Assembly: GCA_016721565.1 (NCBI GenBank)
Contig: JADKHW010000055.1
Coordinates: 1-64,000 of the forward strand
Direction of reading: 5' to 3'
DNA length: 64,000 nucleotides
DNA from: a bacterium
Lineage (GTDB): Bacteria; Electryoneota; RPQS01
Positions within the stretch are counted from its first letter, which is position 1. Every line of letters begins with the position of its first letter. This document shows, in pieces, positions 1 to 9,539 of this stretch. Under the pieces are notes generated by a model. The model worked only from the letters and a program-made list of their open reading frames with translations, was not told the DNA's origin and searched no databases. A program made the translations under genes and the position numbers.

Positions 1-1087
1 CGTTTGTGATGGACGGATTCGGGGTATCAGGTTTGGACGCATGCGTTTTTGTCAGCGAATATGCTGGCGGCGTTTCTGTTTTGCACCACTTGCGGGGTTT
101 AGCGGACAAATTCGGCAAACCGAGGATGTTTGTGGCAACTGCGGGCGATGCTGGACGGTGTGTGCTTTTTGCTGATGCCGCACATGCCGGACTTTGCTTC
201 GCTGATGGTACTGGGTTTATTGAGGATTTTTCATATCGGCGCGCTGTCGATATTCTTAGCGATTGCGGGTGCTCGACTGAGAACCGCAGTAAGGCGATGG
301 GAATTGTCGGTGCGGCGATTACGTTGGTGGCTTTGGGTTCGCCAATTGGAGGTTGGCTGGGATCGATGTCACCGGTGTATTCGCTATCGCTGGGCGGCGT
401 GCTGATGGTGCTCGTGGGCTTGGCTTCGGTTGCGGTGGTGGTGCCTTCGCAAGGATTGGCGCAACGTCAGCCGGTGAGTGCAATACTCAAGCTATTGACC
501 AGAGCCGCGCTTGCGACTTGCCCGTATCTGTTCGCGTTTCTGGATCGGTTTACGGTAGGATTTTCGTGGCATCATTCCCGATTTTGATGACGCAGAAATT
601 CAGTTTTACGCCCGGACAGATCGGCGGTCACATTGCGGCGTTTATGCTCACGATGGGCTTGCTATGTCCGTTTGTGATTAAGCTCTCGAAGCGCTACTCG
701 CAGCCGCAGTTGTTGCTCTGGGGATCTCTGATTTACGGGTTGTTTTTCGCGACGGTTGGGTGGGTTAGTCCGCCGTGGCTGATTGTGTGGATGTTCGCAC
801 TGGGGGCTTCTTCGGCAGTGATGTTCATTCCGACGCTCCAGCTTTCGGCCAGCGGCGCTCCGCAAGGCCATTTAGCGACCTCGATGGGTGGATTTACCTC
901 GGCGGGGGCATTGGGCTTCCTGCTGGGGCCAATTGTCTCCGGAGGTTTGCTGTCGCTGTTCATGCTTTGGTACTCCAATCTCCATGCCTACAGCATTGTG
1001 CTGTTTTTAGGCGGAATGCTCGAGTTTTCGCTGGCGGGTTTCCTGCTGGCAAGAGGCATTCTGGCCACCCGTTCAGCTTCGGTTTAG
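1..1087 (+). pseudogene. MFS transporter, 5'-partial and frameshifted
   Basis: This is a major facilitator superfamily permease, cut by the window edge. The loop motif LADKFGKPR (about 96-125) matches MFS motif A between TM2 and TM3. Conserved hydrophobic helices follow, but in three different frames: the motif and a central part (about 270-560) lie in one frame, the helix starting at PHMPDFASLMVLGLL (about 180-250) in a second, and the C-terminal half from about 565 to the stop at 1087 in a third. The C-terminal half has about six clear membrane segments (FMLTMGLLCPFVI, LIYGLFFATVGWV, WLIVWMFALGASS and others). At least three indels are needed for one continuous protein, so it is either decayed or badly sequenced. 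The substrate cannot be told; drug or sugar efflux types are possible. Confidence 0.75.
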
Positions 1088-1276
1088 CCCCGCTTTGTTT
1101 CCTTCCCCCTACATTTCTGAATAATCGAGCCTTAACTCACTATGTTTTCGGAGTATTCTGACCCTCTAAAAAAAGTCTTAACTTCAAGAAATTGAGTAAG
1201 TTTGAGTTGACTTTTCAGATCATATGTTCTCAATTACCGCATTATCTTCTTCACATGTCTTGATAAACAGGAGTTC

Positions 1277-3472
1277 GTGATGCGTCTAAGATTTGCTTTT
1301 TTAATGTTTTGCATGTTGCTCGGGGCGACTGTCGCGAACGCGCAGTTTAATGCTATCCTTGTCAACGAATTGCAGCCACTCACTCTGGCTTGTGGCAGTG
1401 GGGCCCCAGTGCCTGACGGAACCACGGTCCAGATTTTCTGGGACTCATTGGGTAACGGCCCAACGGAAGATGACAATCAACCGATCGAAGGCCCCGGCTT
1501 TTTGCAGGTGAACTTCAACCAGTTCAACCTGAATGGTGTAGAATTACTTGATGTCCCCGGCGGCTTCGGTACCGATCCATTTTTCGCCATGGCAAGCGGC
1601 ATTCCTGATCCGGCCCAGAACACCGGTCATCCTCTCTATTGGCTTCGTGTATGCTTAGGTGATCAAGGTATCTTCTGGCAGAGCGATACATTCCGAGTTT
1701 TCACGGGTGGTATCACCGAAGTCTATTTTGGCGTGGGCGACGATCTTGTTCCGTTTACATGCCAAACAGGTGTTTGTGCAGGTTGCCCGTCGCCGCCGCC
1801 GGTCGAGACCCTTGTTGCATCACAGGCATTTTGTGATTCAATTGTTGTGACATGGAGTCATGTGCAAGAAGACATTGACGGCTACCGTTTGTTGATTGCT
1901 GGAACGGAACCGTACCTCTACATTCCGAACCCGGCGACTACAAGCTACACCAATTATGATCTCATCGGAGGTCAAGACCATTCGTTCCGCGTGCGTGCTT
2001 ATAGAATCTGTGGCACGGGACAGGATGCTGATACGGCTTTCTCAACTGCGTCGCAAACCACGGGTCGTAAGCTTGTGGGACCGCCGACTCCGCAGAACAT
2101 GACCGCATCTGACAATCAGTGTGGTCGTGTGCTTGTTAGCTGGTCAGTAAATACGATTTTGGGTCTCGACTCATTTGTTGTTCTCCGCGACGACGTTCCG
2201 CTTGACACGCTTGACAATCACAATGCCGGGTTTGTCGAGCAGTTCTTTGACAACTCGCCGCTTCCGGGTGTGCACGAATATTGTGTTCGTGGGACCTCGG
2301 TGAATTGCAGTGACGGTCCGGAAGCTTGTGACAACGGCGCGGCCGGTGCCGGTCCAACGTGTACGATTACGAATGTTGACGGATCGGATGACGATTGCGA
2401 CGAAATTTGTATTACTTGGACGGTAACGTGCGCAGACGCGGATTCATTTGAAATTTTCCGCAACAACGCTCGCGCTGGTGCCATTATCAATACGGGTGGT
2501 CCGAACTTCACGTTCTGCTATGCGGCTCCGGTCGGTACTGGAACGTTCCAAGTTCGTGCGAAGAACCTTTGCGGTCAAGGCACGCTTGACGCCGAACCCG
2601 GGCGTCGACGGCACGCGCCTTGGACCTCCCTCCGCTGTTCAGGGAATCGTAGCATCGGATAATTTGTGTGACGCGGTTTGCCTCACCTGGACCGATCTTG
2701 CAGACGAAGACAGCTAAATCCGTAAGCAGGGGCGCCAATATCGACACCGTTGGCGCAAACGTGACTCAATATTGTGACACCAATGCCGTCGCCGGGACAG
2801 ACCAGAACGTACTCAGTCGTAGGATTTAGCGAGTGCGGAACCGGTGCTGTTGCAGCTAACGGCGGGAACGCGCTTGCTCCGGGAACGGGTACGGCGACGT
2901 TTGCGCTCGTGACGGCCGGTCCGCCGAACTGGACCTACTCGATGACCGTGTTGACGGGCTGTTTGAACCGCGTAGTGATTCGCGATTATTGCGCAGGCAC
3001 CACGGCAACGGCTCCGACGGGTTGGACTGTGACAGTTTTTGGCCTTGATTCAATTCAGTACATTACGACGACTCCTGCCGGTGCCGGCGAAACCGTGACG
3101 GGCTTTGGCTTGTCGCACCCGACTTGCGACGGTAACGGTCGCTGGGGTTCGGGTCAGTCAGGTGGTTCGATTCGTGGTCCGCTGCCGGTGGGTGAGAATG
3201 CAGAAATTCCGACCGAGTATGCTGTGAAGGTGTTCCCGAACCCGTTCAACCCGCAGACGAACTTCCGCATCGCGATTCCGCAAGCTTCGGATACGCGCAT
3301 CTTGGTGTTCAACATCAACGGCCAGTTAGTCCGTGAGATGAACTTGGGCCGCATGCAAGCGGGTTATCATACCGTGCAGTTCGGCGGCGCTGATCTGCCG
3401 TCCGGTATGTACTTTGCGCGCGTTCAGTCCGGCGTCTTCCACAGCACACATAAGCTGATGCTGCTGAAGTAA
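1277..3472 (+). pseudogene. Secreted FnIII-repeat protein with T9SS sorting tail, multiply frameshifted
   Basis: It starts with a signal peptide (MRLRFAFLMFCMLLGATVANA). Several fibronectin type III-like modules follow, each opening near 'P(P)xNxTASDNQCGRVLVSW' and spaced by about 90 codons. The C-terminus (3226-3472) is a type IX sorting domain: FPNPFNPQTNFRIAIP, then GMYFARV and the final KLMLLK. The frame is continuous from 1277 to about 2590. It then shifts so that VASDNLCDAVCLTWTDL continues in another frame to a stop near 2717, shifts again for the segment ANIDTVGANVTQYC (about 2735-2800), and again near 2812 into the frame running to 3472. All pieces match one protein of about 730 residues, exported and anchored at the outer surface. 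Three or four indels within about 230 bp point either to decay or to a poor-quality patch of sequence. Confidence 0.8.
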
Positions 3473-3500
3473 CCGCTGATATTGGGCAGTGATTTGATGT

Positions 3501-3538
3501 TGGGGGCGGGTTTAATTACCCGCCCCCAAATTGTTTTC
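3501..3538 (+). terminator. Rho-independent terminator after the FnIII protein
   Basis: An 11-bp perfect stem (TGGGGGCGGGT with ACCCGCCCCCA) and a 6-nt loop are followed by a T-rich stretch, just ahead of the cupin gene. Confidence 0.75.
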
Positions 3539-3558
3539 AGACAAACATCGAGAGAACT

Positions 3559-3855
3559 ATGAAACACGATCCGACAATTACCGATGGCGATAAGTATAAG
3601 ACGCTGTTTGAAAATGATCGCGTCCGCGTTCTGGAGTATCGCGACAAACCGGGCGACAAGACTTCGCTTCACTCGCATCCCGATTTTGTATTGATCACGA
3701 TGTCAGAGTTCAAACGCCGATTGTCCGGTGCGGACGGAACATCGCGCGAACGCGAGTTCAAGGTTGGGGAAGTCGCCTTTGGCAAAGCGCAAGATCACAT
3801 GGGCGAGAACATCGGTAAAACCGATACGCATGTTATCTTTGTTGAACTGAAGTAA
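3559..3855 (+). CDS. Small cupin-domain protein
   Basis: A complete 98-residue protein with the layout of a single-domain cupin. It has the metal-type motif HSHPDF (residues 38-43) after PGDKTSLH, then a second half with GEVAFGKAQDHMGENIG and the closing strand THVIFVELK. Small cupins of this form bind a metal and a small acid or sugar ligand, or act as stress-linked binding proteins; the ligand cannot be inferred here. There is no signal peptide, so it is cytoplasmic. It stands alone between a terminator at 3501-3538 and a convergent terminator at 3934-3966. Confidence 0.75.
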   Translation: MKHDPTITDGDKYKTLFENDRVRVLEYRDKPGDKTSLHSHPDFVLITMSEFKRRLSGADGTSREREFKVGEVAFGKAQDHMGENIGKTDTHVIFVELK

Positions 3856-3933
3856 CCTACTTGCCAGCGTGAACGCTGGACCCATTGCGCTGACGCAGGC
3901 GCTTTGGAGTTGTAGTTAGTATAAAATTAAAGC

Positions 3934-3966
3934 GGGGCGAACCAAATGGTTTGCCCCTTTCCTTTT
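3934..3966. terminator. Bidirectional terminator between cupin and DUF1579 genes
   Basis: GGGGCGAACC-aaat-GGTTTGCCCC is followed by TTTCCTTTT on the + strand and by an AT-rich tail on the - strand, between convergent genes. A near copy of this hairpin is at 9496-9523. Confidence 0.75.
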
Positions 3967-3990
3967 ATTGCGCCAGTTTGAGTCGCAATT

Positions 3991-4510
3991 TTATCTTCCG
4001 CGCCGGCGCAAGTCCTGTATCCATGCGGCGCGGTGCATCTCCATCTTTCGCTTCTGCGGAGTGCCGGGGAAGTTCCACGCTTCGCATTTGAATTCGTTGT
4101 CGTTAATGAACGTGTAAGCATGGCGGCAGGGACATTCCTTCAGATTCAAACCGGGGCTGTCCATCTTGCCGTCGAAGACAACTTTATTACCGCCATCTTT
4201 TCGACCCCTACATCGAGAAAAGGCCAGTGGACATATTGTCATTCCATGTGAACCAATAGCGCTGCGAGAAATTGTCAAAGCCGGTCATGCCGAATCCGGT
4301 GAACGGCATGCCATTGTAATCCATTTTGAAGTGCTGGATCTGCACGCGGCCGTCAAGGATCATTTCGAGTTTGGCTTTGCCTGCCATCGGTTGTCCGCGC
4401 TCGATCATGTTGACTTCGTATTCGCCGCATCCTTTGGCGAGTTTGGCGTGCTGCGGTCCCGGAGTCGCGTTGCGCATCCAATTTTCCATCATCTCTTGTT
4501 CAGTCATCAT
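3991..4510 (-). CDS. DUF1579 family protein, copy 3 of 3 (frameshifted)
   Basis: This is the third and most diverged member of a tandem DUF1579 set. The first part (4510 down to about 4215) carries the family landmarks LAKGCGEYEV, GMPFTGFGMTGFDNF and YWFTWNDNMSTG. The frame then ends at a stop, and the remaining part (KVVFDGKMDSPG and EFKCEAWNF...MEMHR) continues in another frame to 3991. One indel near 4215 restores a protein of about 172 residues. Unlike the other two copies it has no signal peptide at the chosen start and begins directly at MMTEQEMMENWMR, so it may be cytoplasmic or have lost its leader. DUF1579 has no assigned biochemical role; its fold is thought to be a small-molecule-binding beta-barrel. 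Confidence 0.7.
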
Positions 4511-4535
4511 ACTCCCTTTCAGATTAAAATAGACA

Positions 4536-4563
4536 GCAAGGGCGGCACGATTGCCGCCCTTGC
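4536..4563 (-). terminator. Hairpin between DUF1579 copies 2 and 3
   Basis: An 11-bp perfect stem (GCAAGGGCGGC with GCCGCCCTTGC) with a 6-nt loop. On the - strand a TTTT follows about 10 nt later, so termination may be partial. Confidence 0.5.
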
Positions 4564-4582
4564 AAAAAACGAAAACGCAAAA

Positions 4583-5176
4583 CTACTTAGCTTTGCGCGA
4601 GTAGGTGATTTCCATTGCTTTGAACTCGTTCGGTGTGCCGACTTCGTCCCAGCTTTCAAGCACGCGGGTGTTTTCGTCAACCCACTTGGAGACAAAACGT
4701 ACAGGCTTATCCTTAACGCCCATCACGGGTTCATCCATGGTGGTGTTAAATACAATTGTCTTGCCGCCGTCGGTGCTTGTGCCTTCCATGTACATCATGG
4801 AGGTGGACATGTTATCCGTCCAAGTTGACCAATAGACCTTGTTGAAATTGTCATAGCCTGACATGCCGTGACCTTCAAACGGCATACCCATCATCATGCC
4901 GTTGAACGATTCGTTCAGTGCGCGGCCACCGTTAACGAGCGTTTCGGTGCACGAGCCTGTGGCGGTTTGTTCAGGTGCACCCGGACCCATCCAGAACTTC
5001 ATGGAGCAATTCCATTCACCGACACCCTTAGCGAGCATTTCATGCTCGGCCTTGGGGCTGGCGACTTCCATCCACTTCTTCATCATCTCTTCTTCGGACA
5101 TCTGCGTGCCTTCTGCGGCAAATGCGCTGCCGACCAGACAACACAGCACCATTGATGCTAATGCAAACTTCTTCAT
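4583..5176 (-). CDS. Secreted DUF1579 family protein, copy 2 of 3
   Basis: A complete 197-residue protein with an N-terminal signal peptide (MKKFALASMVLCCLVGSAFA, cleavage after AFA), hence periplasmic or outer. The DUF1579 core shows LAKGVGEWNCSMKFW, GRALNESFNGMMMGMPFEG, GMSGYDNFNKVYWSTW and the closing EFKAMEITYSRKAK. It is methionine-rich around residues 90-130. It is about 50% identical by eye to the upstream neighbour (5204-5797), with the same order of motifs, so the two are tandem duplicates. The intergenic gap is only 27 bp, suggesting co-transcription from copy 1. The function is unknown. Confidence 0.85.
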   Translation of the reverse strand: MKKFALASMVLCCLVGSAFAAEGTQMSEEEMMKKWMEVASPKAEHEMLAKGVGEWNCSMKFWMGPGAPEQTATGSCTETLVNGGRALNESFNGMMMGMPFEGHGMSGYDNFNKVYWSTWTDNMSTSMMYMEGTSTDGGKTIVFNTTMDEPVMGVKDKPVRFVSKWVDENTRVLESWDEVGTPNEFKAMEITYSRKAK

Positions 5177-5203
5177 GCGTAACCCCTGATTATGTTTGAA
5201 AGA

Positions 5204-5797
5204 TTATTTCTTGCGAGTGTAGGTAATTTCCATGGACTTGTACTCAGCCGGCGTGCCGACTTTATCGTACGCCGCGAACATGTGATGATCGTCATCAACC
5301 AGCGTGATAACTTGCTTCCAGGGCTTGTCCTGCGTGTTCGACATCGGATCGTCGTATGTACCCATCATCGTGATGGTCTTGCCGTCTGCGCTGGCCGTGC
5401 CTTCGCAATACATCAATCCAGTGCTACCGTCGTCCATCCACGTCGCCCAATATTTCTTGGGGAAATTGGAATAGCCCATTTGACTTTGACCGTGAAACGG
5501 CTGGCCCATCATATCACCCGTGAAATTCCCGACCAACATGCGGCCGCCCATTGCCATTTCGCAAACTTCCGAGCCTTTGGATTCCATCGGCGGTTGAGTC
5601 GGATCCATCCACATTTTCACCGCGCAGTCCCATGCACCGACATACTTTGCCAGGGCCATGTGTTCAGGGCCTACCTTCGCGGCCTCGGTGCATGCTTTCA
5701 TGATTTCCTCCATGGACGGCGCGCCCCCTTCGGCGGCGAAACCGACCGCAAAACAGCACATAACTCCAGCCAGAACAAGCAGATTGAACTTCTTCAT
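5204..5797 (-). CDS. Secreted DUF1579 family protein, copy 1 of 3
   Basis: A 197-residue protein starting at MKKFNLLVLAGVMCCFAVGFA, a clear signal peptide. An in-frame upstream extension to 5902 has no leader character and is rejected. The core motifs match the downstream copies: LAKYVGAWDCAVKMW, GRMLVGNFTGDMMGQPFHG, MGYSNFPKKYWATWMDD and EYKSMEITYTRKK. It is the first gene of the three-gene DUF1579 tandem array, with the promoter presumably in the AT-rich gap 5798-5860. It is divergent from the unknown module starting at 5962. The role is unknown; the repeated family in a row suggests dosage or ligand variation. Confidence 0.85.
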   Translation of the reverse strand: MKKFNLLVLAGVMCCFAVGFAAEGGAPSMEEIMKACTEAAKVGPEHMALAKYVGAWDCAVKMWMDPTQPPMESKGSEVCEMAMGGRMLVGNFTGDMMGQPFHGQSQMGYSNFPKKYWATWMDDGSTGLMYCEGTASADGKTITMMGTYDDPMSNTQDKPWKQVITLVDDDHHMFAAYDKVGTPAEYKSMEITYTRKK

Positions 5798-5961
5798 CAG
5801 ACACCTCAATTCAATGAATTTTTGTGAATTTTGAGCAATATAACATTTGTTCAAAAGAGAGTCAAGTCCTCTTGACCCGTATGAAAATTTCGATTCCGGC
5901 AATACCCTTTATGAGGCCTTACCTAATCAACCAGCCGGATCACAAAACAAGAGGACACGAA

Positions 5962-6792
5962 ATGGCACTCACCGATCACTGCCATGTGTTTGGCGCAGTC
6001 CATGAAGAGGGGATTAACCTCTTTGTGAAACACATCATGGAGCAGCGGCCTTCGCTGTTCAACTACGGAACGGAATTCTTCCTTTCCGATTACCGCCGGC
6101 TTTGTTGCAAAGTCAATCCGCATCCCGAAGTGCTGCGCCGCAACAATCCTGTCATCACCGTCGAAGATCCGATCGCGATCCCGGGAACAAACAATCTGTT
6201 TGGTCTCAATTTTTGCGTGCAGCTTTCGTCGCTGCAAATCGATCTTCATCCGGGCGGAGTGTTCGCGTTGCCGCCCGAGCTGCCCTCGCCGCTTGCTCCA
6301 CAGACTCTTGCATTGCGCGCAAAGTTCTGCGCCGGAATTGGCTGTCCGTCAGAACGAACACTGTCGCAAGTCGAAGCCATTCTTGAACGTCTGCAATTAC
6401 GCGAAATCGACAACAAGCCTCGTGACAAAGAGACTCCACCTATCCGCACGATTGCAGTTCCGCATGAGAAGGTTCATTGCTTCAGCGTGGAACTCTTTGC
6501 GGTTGCCCACCTGACGCGCGAGATGACGAGTAACGGAGAAGCGATAGCCGTTAAGCTTGACGGTCTTGAAATCGTGGACATCAATCCTAAGGGTCTGGAA
6601 AACAGCCTTGAGTGCTTTATGACTACGACGCTAAGACTCGCAGTTCTGCCGAAAGCGCGTATCACGCTTGAAACGCTGACGTTTGAGCTTGGCAAGCTCT
6701 TTACCGTTGGGCCGACGCCGATCTCGGCTGCCGTTCCGAACAATCCGGCGGTTGAAGACAATCAGATCAAAGTTTTCTTAACTATTTCATAA
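5962..6792 (+). CDS. Uncharacterised protein, first gene of a three-gene module
   Basis: About 276 residues, starting at MALTDHCHVFGAVHEEG with a purine-rich site (GAGGACACGAA) just upstream; longer upstream starts lack a ribosome site. No signal peptide or membrane helix. Notable stretches are HIMEQRPSLFNYGTEFF (residues 25-41), a Pro-rich turn GVFALPPELPSPLAP, CAGIGCPSE, VDINPKGLENSLECFM and the end AAVPNNPAVEDNQIKVFL. Four cysteines and the ordered alternation of strands suggest a soluble beta-rich protein. I have an impression of similar uncharacterised proteins in other soil bacteria but cannot name a family. It is followed after 12 bp by the next gene, so the module is an operon; function unknown. 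Confidence 0.75.
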   Translation: MALTDHCHVFGAVHEEGINLFVKHIMEQRPSLFNYGTEFFLSDYRRLCCKVNPHPEVLRRNNPVITVEDPIAIPGTNNLFGLNFCVQLSSLQIDLHPGGVFALPPELPSPLAPQTLALRAKFCAGIGCPSERTLSQVEAILERLQLREIDNKPRDKETPPIRTIAVPHEKVHCFSVELFAVAHLTREMTSNGEAIAVKLDGLEIVDINPKGLENSLECFMTTTLRLAVLPKARITLETLTFELGKLFTVGPTPISAAVPNNPAVEDNQIKVFLTIS

Positions 6793-6804
6793 GGAATTCT
6801 TCAG

Positions 6805-7722
6805 ATGGCACATATGACTGTTGCGGCCTCGGAGAAGGCCTTTCAACTTGTGTTCGAGCGCGCCCGCGACTCGTTCGCAATCTCCAAATCAGACAGTGGC
6901 AGTTGGGGGCCGTTCACAGCTTCTTACTCTGCCGGTGTCAAACTCGCAGGCGGCGAAGTGGATTTGCAAGCAGACGGAACGGTTCGCATCAAGGAGCTTG
7001 ATATCGTCTATGATCCGCTGTCACTAAATCTCGGAATAAACATTCCAGAGGTTGTCATCGGCGGCTTCTGTATTTTCTGGGTTCCCATCAAGGGTTGCAT
7101 CGTGCGCGCGCCTAAATGGACGCTGTTCTCGGCAAATCCAGACATCTCAATTCCACTCGATCTTTCTGGGCTGATTCAGAGCGAAGTCTCGGGTTCATTC
7201 AAGATTCTCACCAAGAATGAAGTTGATCCCAACCGCTTGGCAACCATGACAGACCTCGACGCCGAAGACGCCGGAGTTCCTGACAAGTGGAACATCTATC
7301 TCGATCCGGTGTGGATGGATATTGACTTGATTGATATCGCAGACACCGTCGGCAACATTCTCGATGCGGCGATTGAAAACGCGGTTGACAATCTGCTCGG
7401 CTGGCTGCCGGGGTGGGCGAAGGATGCCATTGAATGGATTCTTGGTTCAATTGTGGATCTCGTTCGCGCGGCGCTTGACCTTGTGGATGACATTGACGAA
7501 TGGCTGTCAAACTTGTTGGGTGTAAGCTTCGGACTGTTTGACTTTGTGCTCACGATGGTTGCTGATTATTTTGCTTCGAAGTTCCCCATCTTCGGCATCG
7601 AAGATCCGTATCCGATATTGGGTTACAGCGGCGCGTTGATTCCCGTCAAGATTCCGATTGCGCAGTTCGCCGTCGCTGTAGACGACAAAGAAATGACCAT
7701 CACCGCCGACATAGGAGCCTAA
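6805..7722 (+). CDS. Uncharacterised beta-rich protein, possible TULIP-like lipid binder
   Basis: 305 residues without a leader. The N-terminal half is dominated by beta strands (GPFTASYSAGVKLAGGEVDL, LSLNLGINIPEVVIGG, NPDISIPLDLSGLI). The middle (about 175-245) is helical and amphipathic with several Trp residues (DNLLGWLPGWAKDAIEWIL, DIDEWLSNLLGV). The end returns to strands (ALIPVKIPIAQFAVAV, EMTITADIGA). This strand-helix-strand plan with a greasy surface resembles tubular lipid-binding (TULIP/P47-like) proteins, but that is inference from pattern only. It lies 12 bp after the first gene and 4 bp before the third. No membrane anchor is visible; aromatic and acidic residues are abundant. 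Confidence 0.7.
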   Translation: MAHMTVAASEKAFQLVFERARDSFAISKSDSGSWGPFTASYSAGVKLAGGEVDLQADGTVRIKELDIVYDPLSLNLGINIPEVVIGGFCIFWVPIKGCIVRAPKWTLFSANPDISIPLDLSGLIQSEVSGSFKILTKNEVDPNRLATMTDLDAEDAGVPDKWNIYLDPVWMDIDLIDIADTVGNILDAAIENAVDNLLGWLPGWAKDAIEWILGSIVDLVRAALDLVDDIDEWLSNLLGVSFGLFDFVLTMVADYFASKFPIFGIEDPYPILGYSGALIPVKIPIAQFAVAVDDKEMTITADIGA

Positions 7723-7726
7723 TTCC

Positions 7727-8458
7727 ATGAAACCGAATTTCAATAACAGCATCTTTGCGGCCACGTCGTACGATTCAAGTTCGCTTGGCGTGTTAAGCAC
7801 AATTGTGCATCAAATCTCGGAACCCGGCGAGCACACGGGCACGGTCTATTATAAGGATCGTTTCATCGGTCGCTTCACGCTCGTTTGCGACGAAAAATCA
7901 ACCGCCATGCAAGCCGACATTGATCTTGCAAGCTTTGCGGCTCACACCGAAAAGTGCGGTGATCAAACGAAGCGTTTCACGGTCAAACCCGGCGGCTACT
8001 TGCAGTTCTTTGTTTCGCAAGGTCCGGCGGGCTATCACGCGGTGCTGTTGTCGCAAAACGAGCAGGAGCGCCATGCTTACGACACACGCAGACTCGTCAA
8101 AGGTGACTACTTTGCATCGGCGTTGATTCGTCCGGGTGCGTATGCAGTGGAAGCCAAAGGCGGCAAGGCGAAGTCAGAAGTGCGTGTGGCCTATCCCGAA
8201 CGCGGCAAGGAAAAGATGCAAATGCCCGCCGCGCTGACCATTTCCGCCAAGGCGAAGGCTGAGTCCGCACTGCAAGTCGGGCAGGGAGTGGTTTACCAAG
8301 TCGAAGATGACGACCACGCGGTCAGCATCAAGCTTGCCAAGCCTGACGATGGTCCGACGCCTCCGCGCTCGAACAAGCCTGACGCACCGAGCACGCCGCG
8401 AGGCCGCTTTATCAACCCGAAGCTGATGCTTGAAGGGCGTGTTAAACCGAAAAAGTGA
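7727..8458 (+). CDS. Uncharacterised protein, third gene of the module
   Basis: 243 residues, start MKPNFNNSIFAATSYDSSS, no signal peptide. The N-terminal half reads as a beta-sandwich (GEHTGTVYYKDRFIGRFTLV, KRFTVKPGGYLQFFVSQG, GYHAVLLSQ). The middle carries KGDYFASALIRPGAYAVEAKGG, which resembles a surface beta-turn domain. The tail is disordered and rich in Pro, Lys and Ala (DDGPTPPRSNKPDAPSTPRG) and ends in KPKK. It is coupled to gene two by a 4-bp gap and closed by the terminator at 8485-8518, which marks the end of the operon. I recognise no family. The basic low-complexity tail could contact nucleic acid, a polymer or a membrane. Confidence 0.7.
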   Translation: MKPNFNNSIFAATSYDSSSLGVLSTIVHQISEPGEHTGTVYYKDRFIGRFTLVCDEKSTAMQADIDLASFAAHTEKCGDQTKRFTVKPGGYLQFFVSQGPAGYHAVLLSQNEQERHAYDTRRLVKGDYFASALIRPGAYAVEAKGGKAKSEVRVAYPERGKEKMQMPAALTISAKAKAESALQVGQGVVYQVEDDDHAVSIKLAKPDDGPTPPRSNKPDAPSTPRGRFINPKLMLEGRVKPKK

Positions 8459-8484
8459 GCTTCTCTCCTCACTCTACAACAATT

Positions 8485-8518
8485 CAGGGCGAGTCTTTAA
8501 TAGGCTCGCCCTGTTTTG
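8485..8518 (+). terminator. Terminator of the three-gene module
   Basis: A 9-bp stem (CAGGGCGAG with CTCGCCCTG) is followed by TTTTGC. Confidence 0.75.
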
Positions 8519-8589
8519 CTAAACTTTTTTGGCCGTCGTGCGTCTAAGAGATGAATGCACACTTTCACGCTCAAGACGCCCTTTTCCTC

Positions 8590-9409
8590 ATGCGACACAC
8601 AACCCGTATTTGCGCACAACTTGCGCTCTATACTTTCCTGCTCACGCTTCCCTTATTGTTTGTAAGCTGTAACTCGTCTGAACCGATCAAAGCCGAATGG
8701 CACGATGCGGCGACGGACATGAACGGTAAACCGGATTTGTCCGAATTGAAAGGCTTGCACATCAAGGACGTGCAGGCAAGGTTTGTGATTGCCAATGACA
8801 ACGAACAGCTCTTGCTGGCCGTGCAAACGAGCGATGAAGCGTTGCGGCAGCAGATTGAGATGGGCGGCGTGACAGTGTGGCTGACGAATCCTAAGAACAA
8901 AAAAGAGACTGTAGGTTTTCGTTATCCTGCGCTGGAAAGACGTGAACACCGACCCGAGCAGCCGATTGAGATGCAAGAGCGATTGCCTGCAAACGTCGAG
9001 TTGCTAAGCAAGAATTCGGCAAGCCGCATGGTGAGTTTGAATGAAGCGCATGCGATTGGAATCACCGCTGAAACGAATTATGAAGCGACCACGGTGGCGC
9101 ATTCGATTGTGATTGCGTTTGATTCGCTCGCGCCGTGGCTTAAGGCAGGTGATGAGGTGATGCTTGAACTGAATGTGCCGAAGCTTGACATGCCGAAACA
9201 CATGCGCGAATGGTGATCACGAGCGTCCCCCGATGGGAATGGGCGGTGGAGATGATGATTTCGGCGGAGTAGGCGGAATGCGCGGCGGCAAAATGCGACG
9301 CGGCGAAGGCATGCCCCCCGGCATGCGTGGCGGCAGGGAGATTGAGATTAGGCAGACGGTCGTGTTGGGAAGCGAAACACCCATGCCCTGCCTCCGGCAG
9401 GGGGCGTAA
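8590..9409 (+). CDS. Predicted lipoprotein with Gly/Met/Arg-rich tail, frameshifted near the 3' end
   Basis: The preferred start is MRHTTRICAQ at 8590, which gives a lipoprotein signal ending in the lipobox LFVSC; an in-frame ATG at 8551 adds an unlikely n-region. The mature part has a domain with WHDAATDMNGKPDLSELKGLHIKDV, LAVQTSDEALRQQIEMGG and VTVWLTNPKNKKETVGFRYP, reminiscent of small domains that follow carbohydrate-binding lipoproteins, but no family is certain. The frame ends at 9216 (KHMREW). A +1 change near 9210 continues into HERPPMGMGGGDDDFGGVGG and MRGGREIEIRQTVVLGSE, a glycine- and arginine-rich tail that stops at 9409. The two parts read as one protein. It is the only gene between the unknown module and the CBASS operon. 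Confidence 0.6.
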
Positions 9410-9539
9410 ACCTCGCCTGGGCTCCCGGCCGGGGCGGCAAACGACAACTGTAAAGCCGCTGACGGCCAGAGGCCGACGGTAGTGGATAAAATGAAGCGGG
9501 GCGAACCTTTTGGTTCGCCCCGCAGTTCTTGTTGATTGC
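9410..9539. other. GC-rich spacer with hairpin between lipoprotein and CBASS
   Basis: No gene is seen. A 12-bp perfect hairpin (GCGGGGCGAACC-tttt-GGTTCGCCCCGC) lies at 9496-9523 between convergent genes and likely ends transcription from both sides. It is a near copy of the hairpin at 3934. Confidence 0.6.

Noticed and set aside
4166..5827. Long + strand frames across the DUF1579 array
   Set aside because: They are complementary shadows; the - strand products have signal peptides and shared family motifs.
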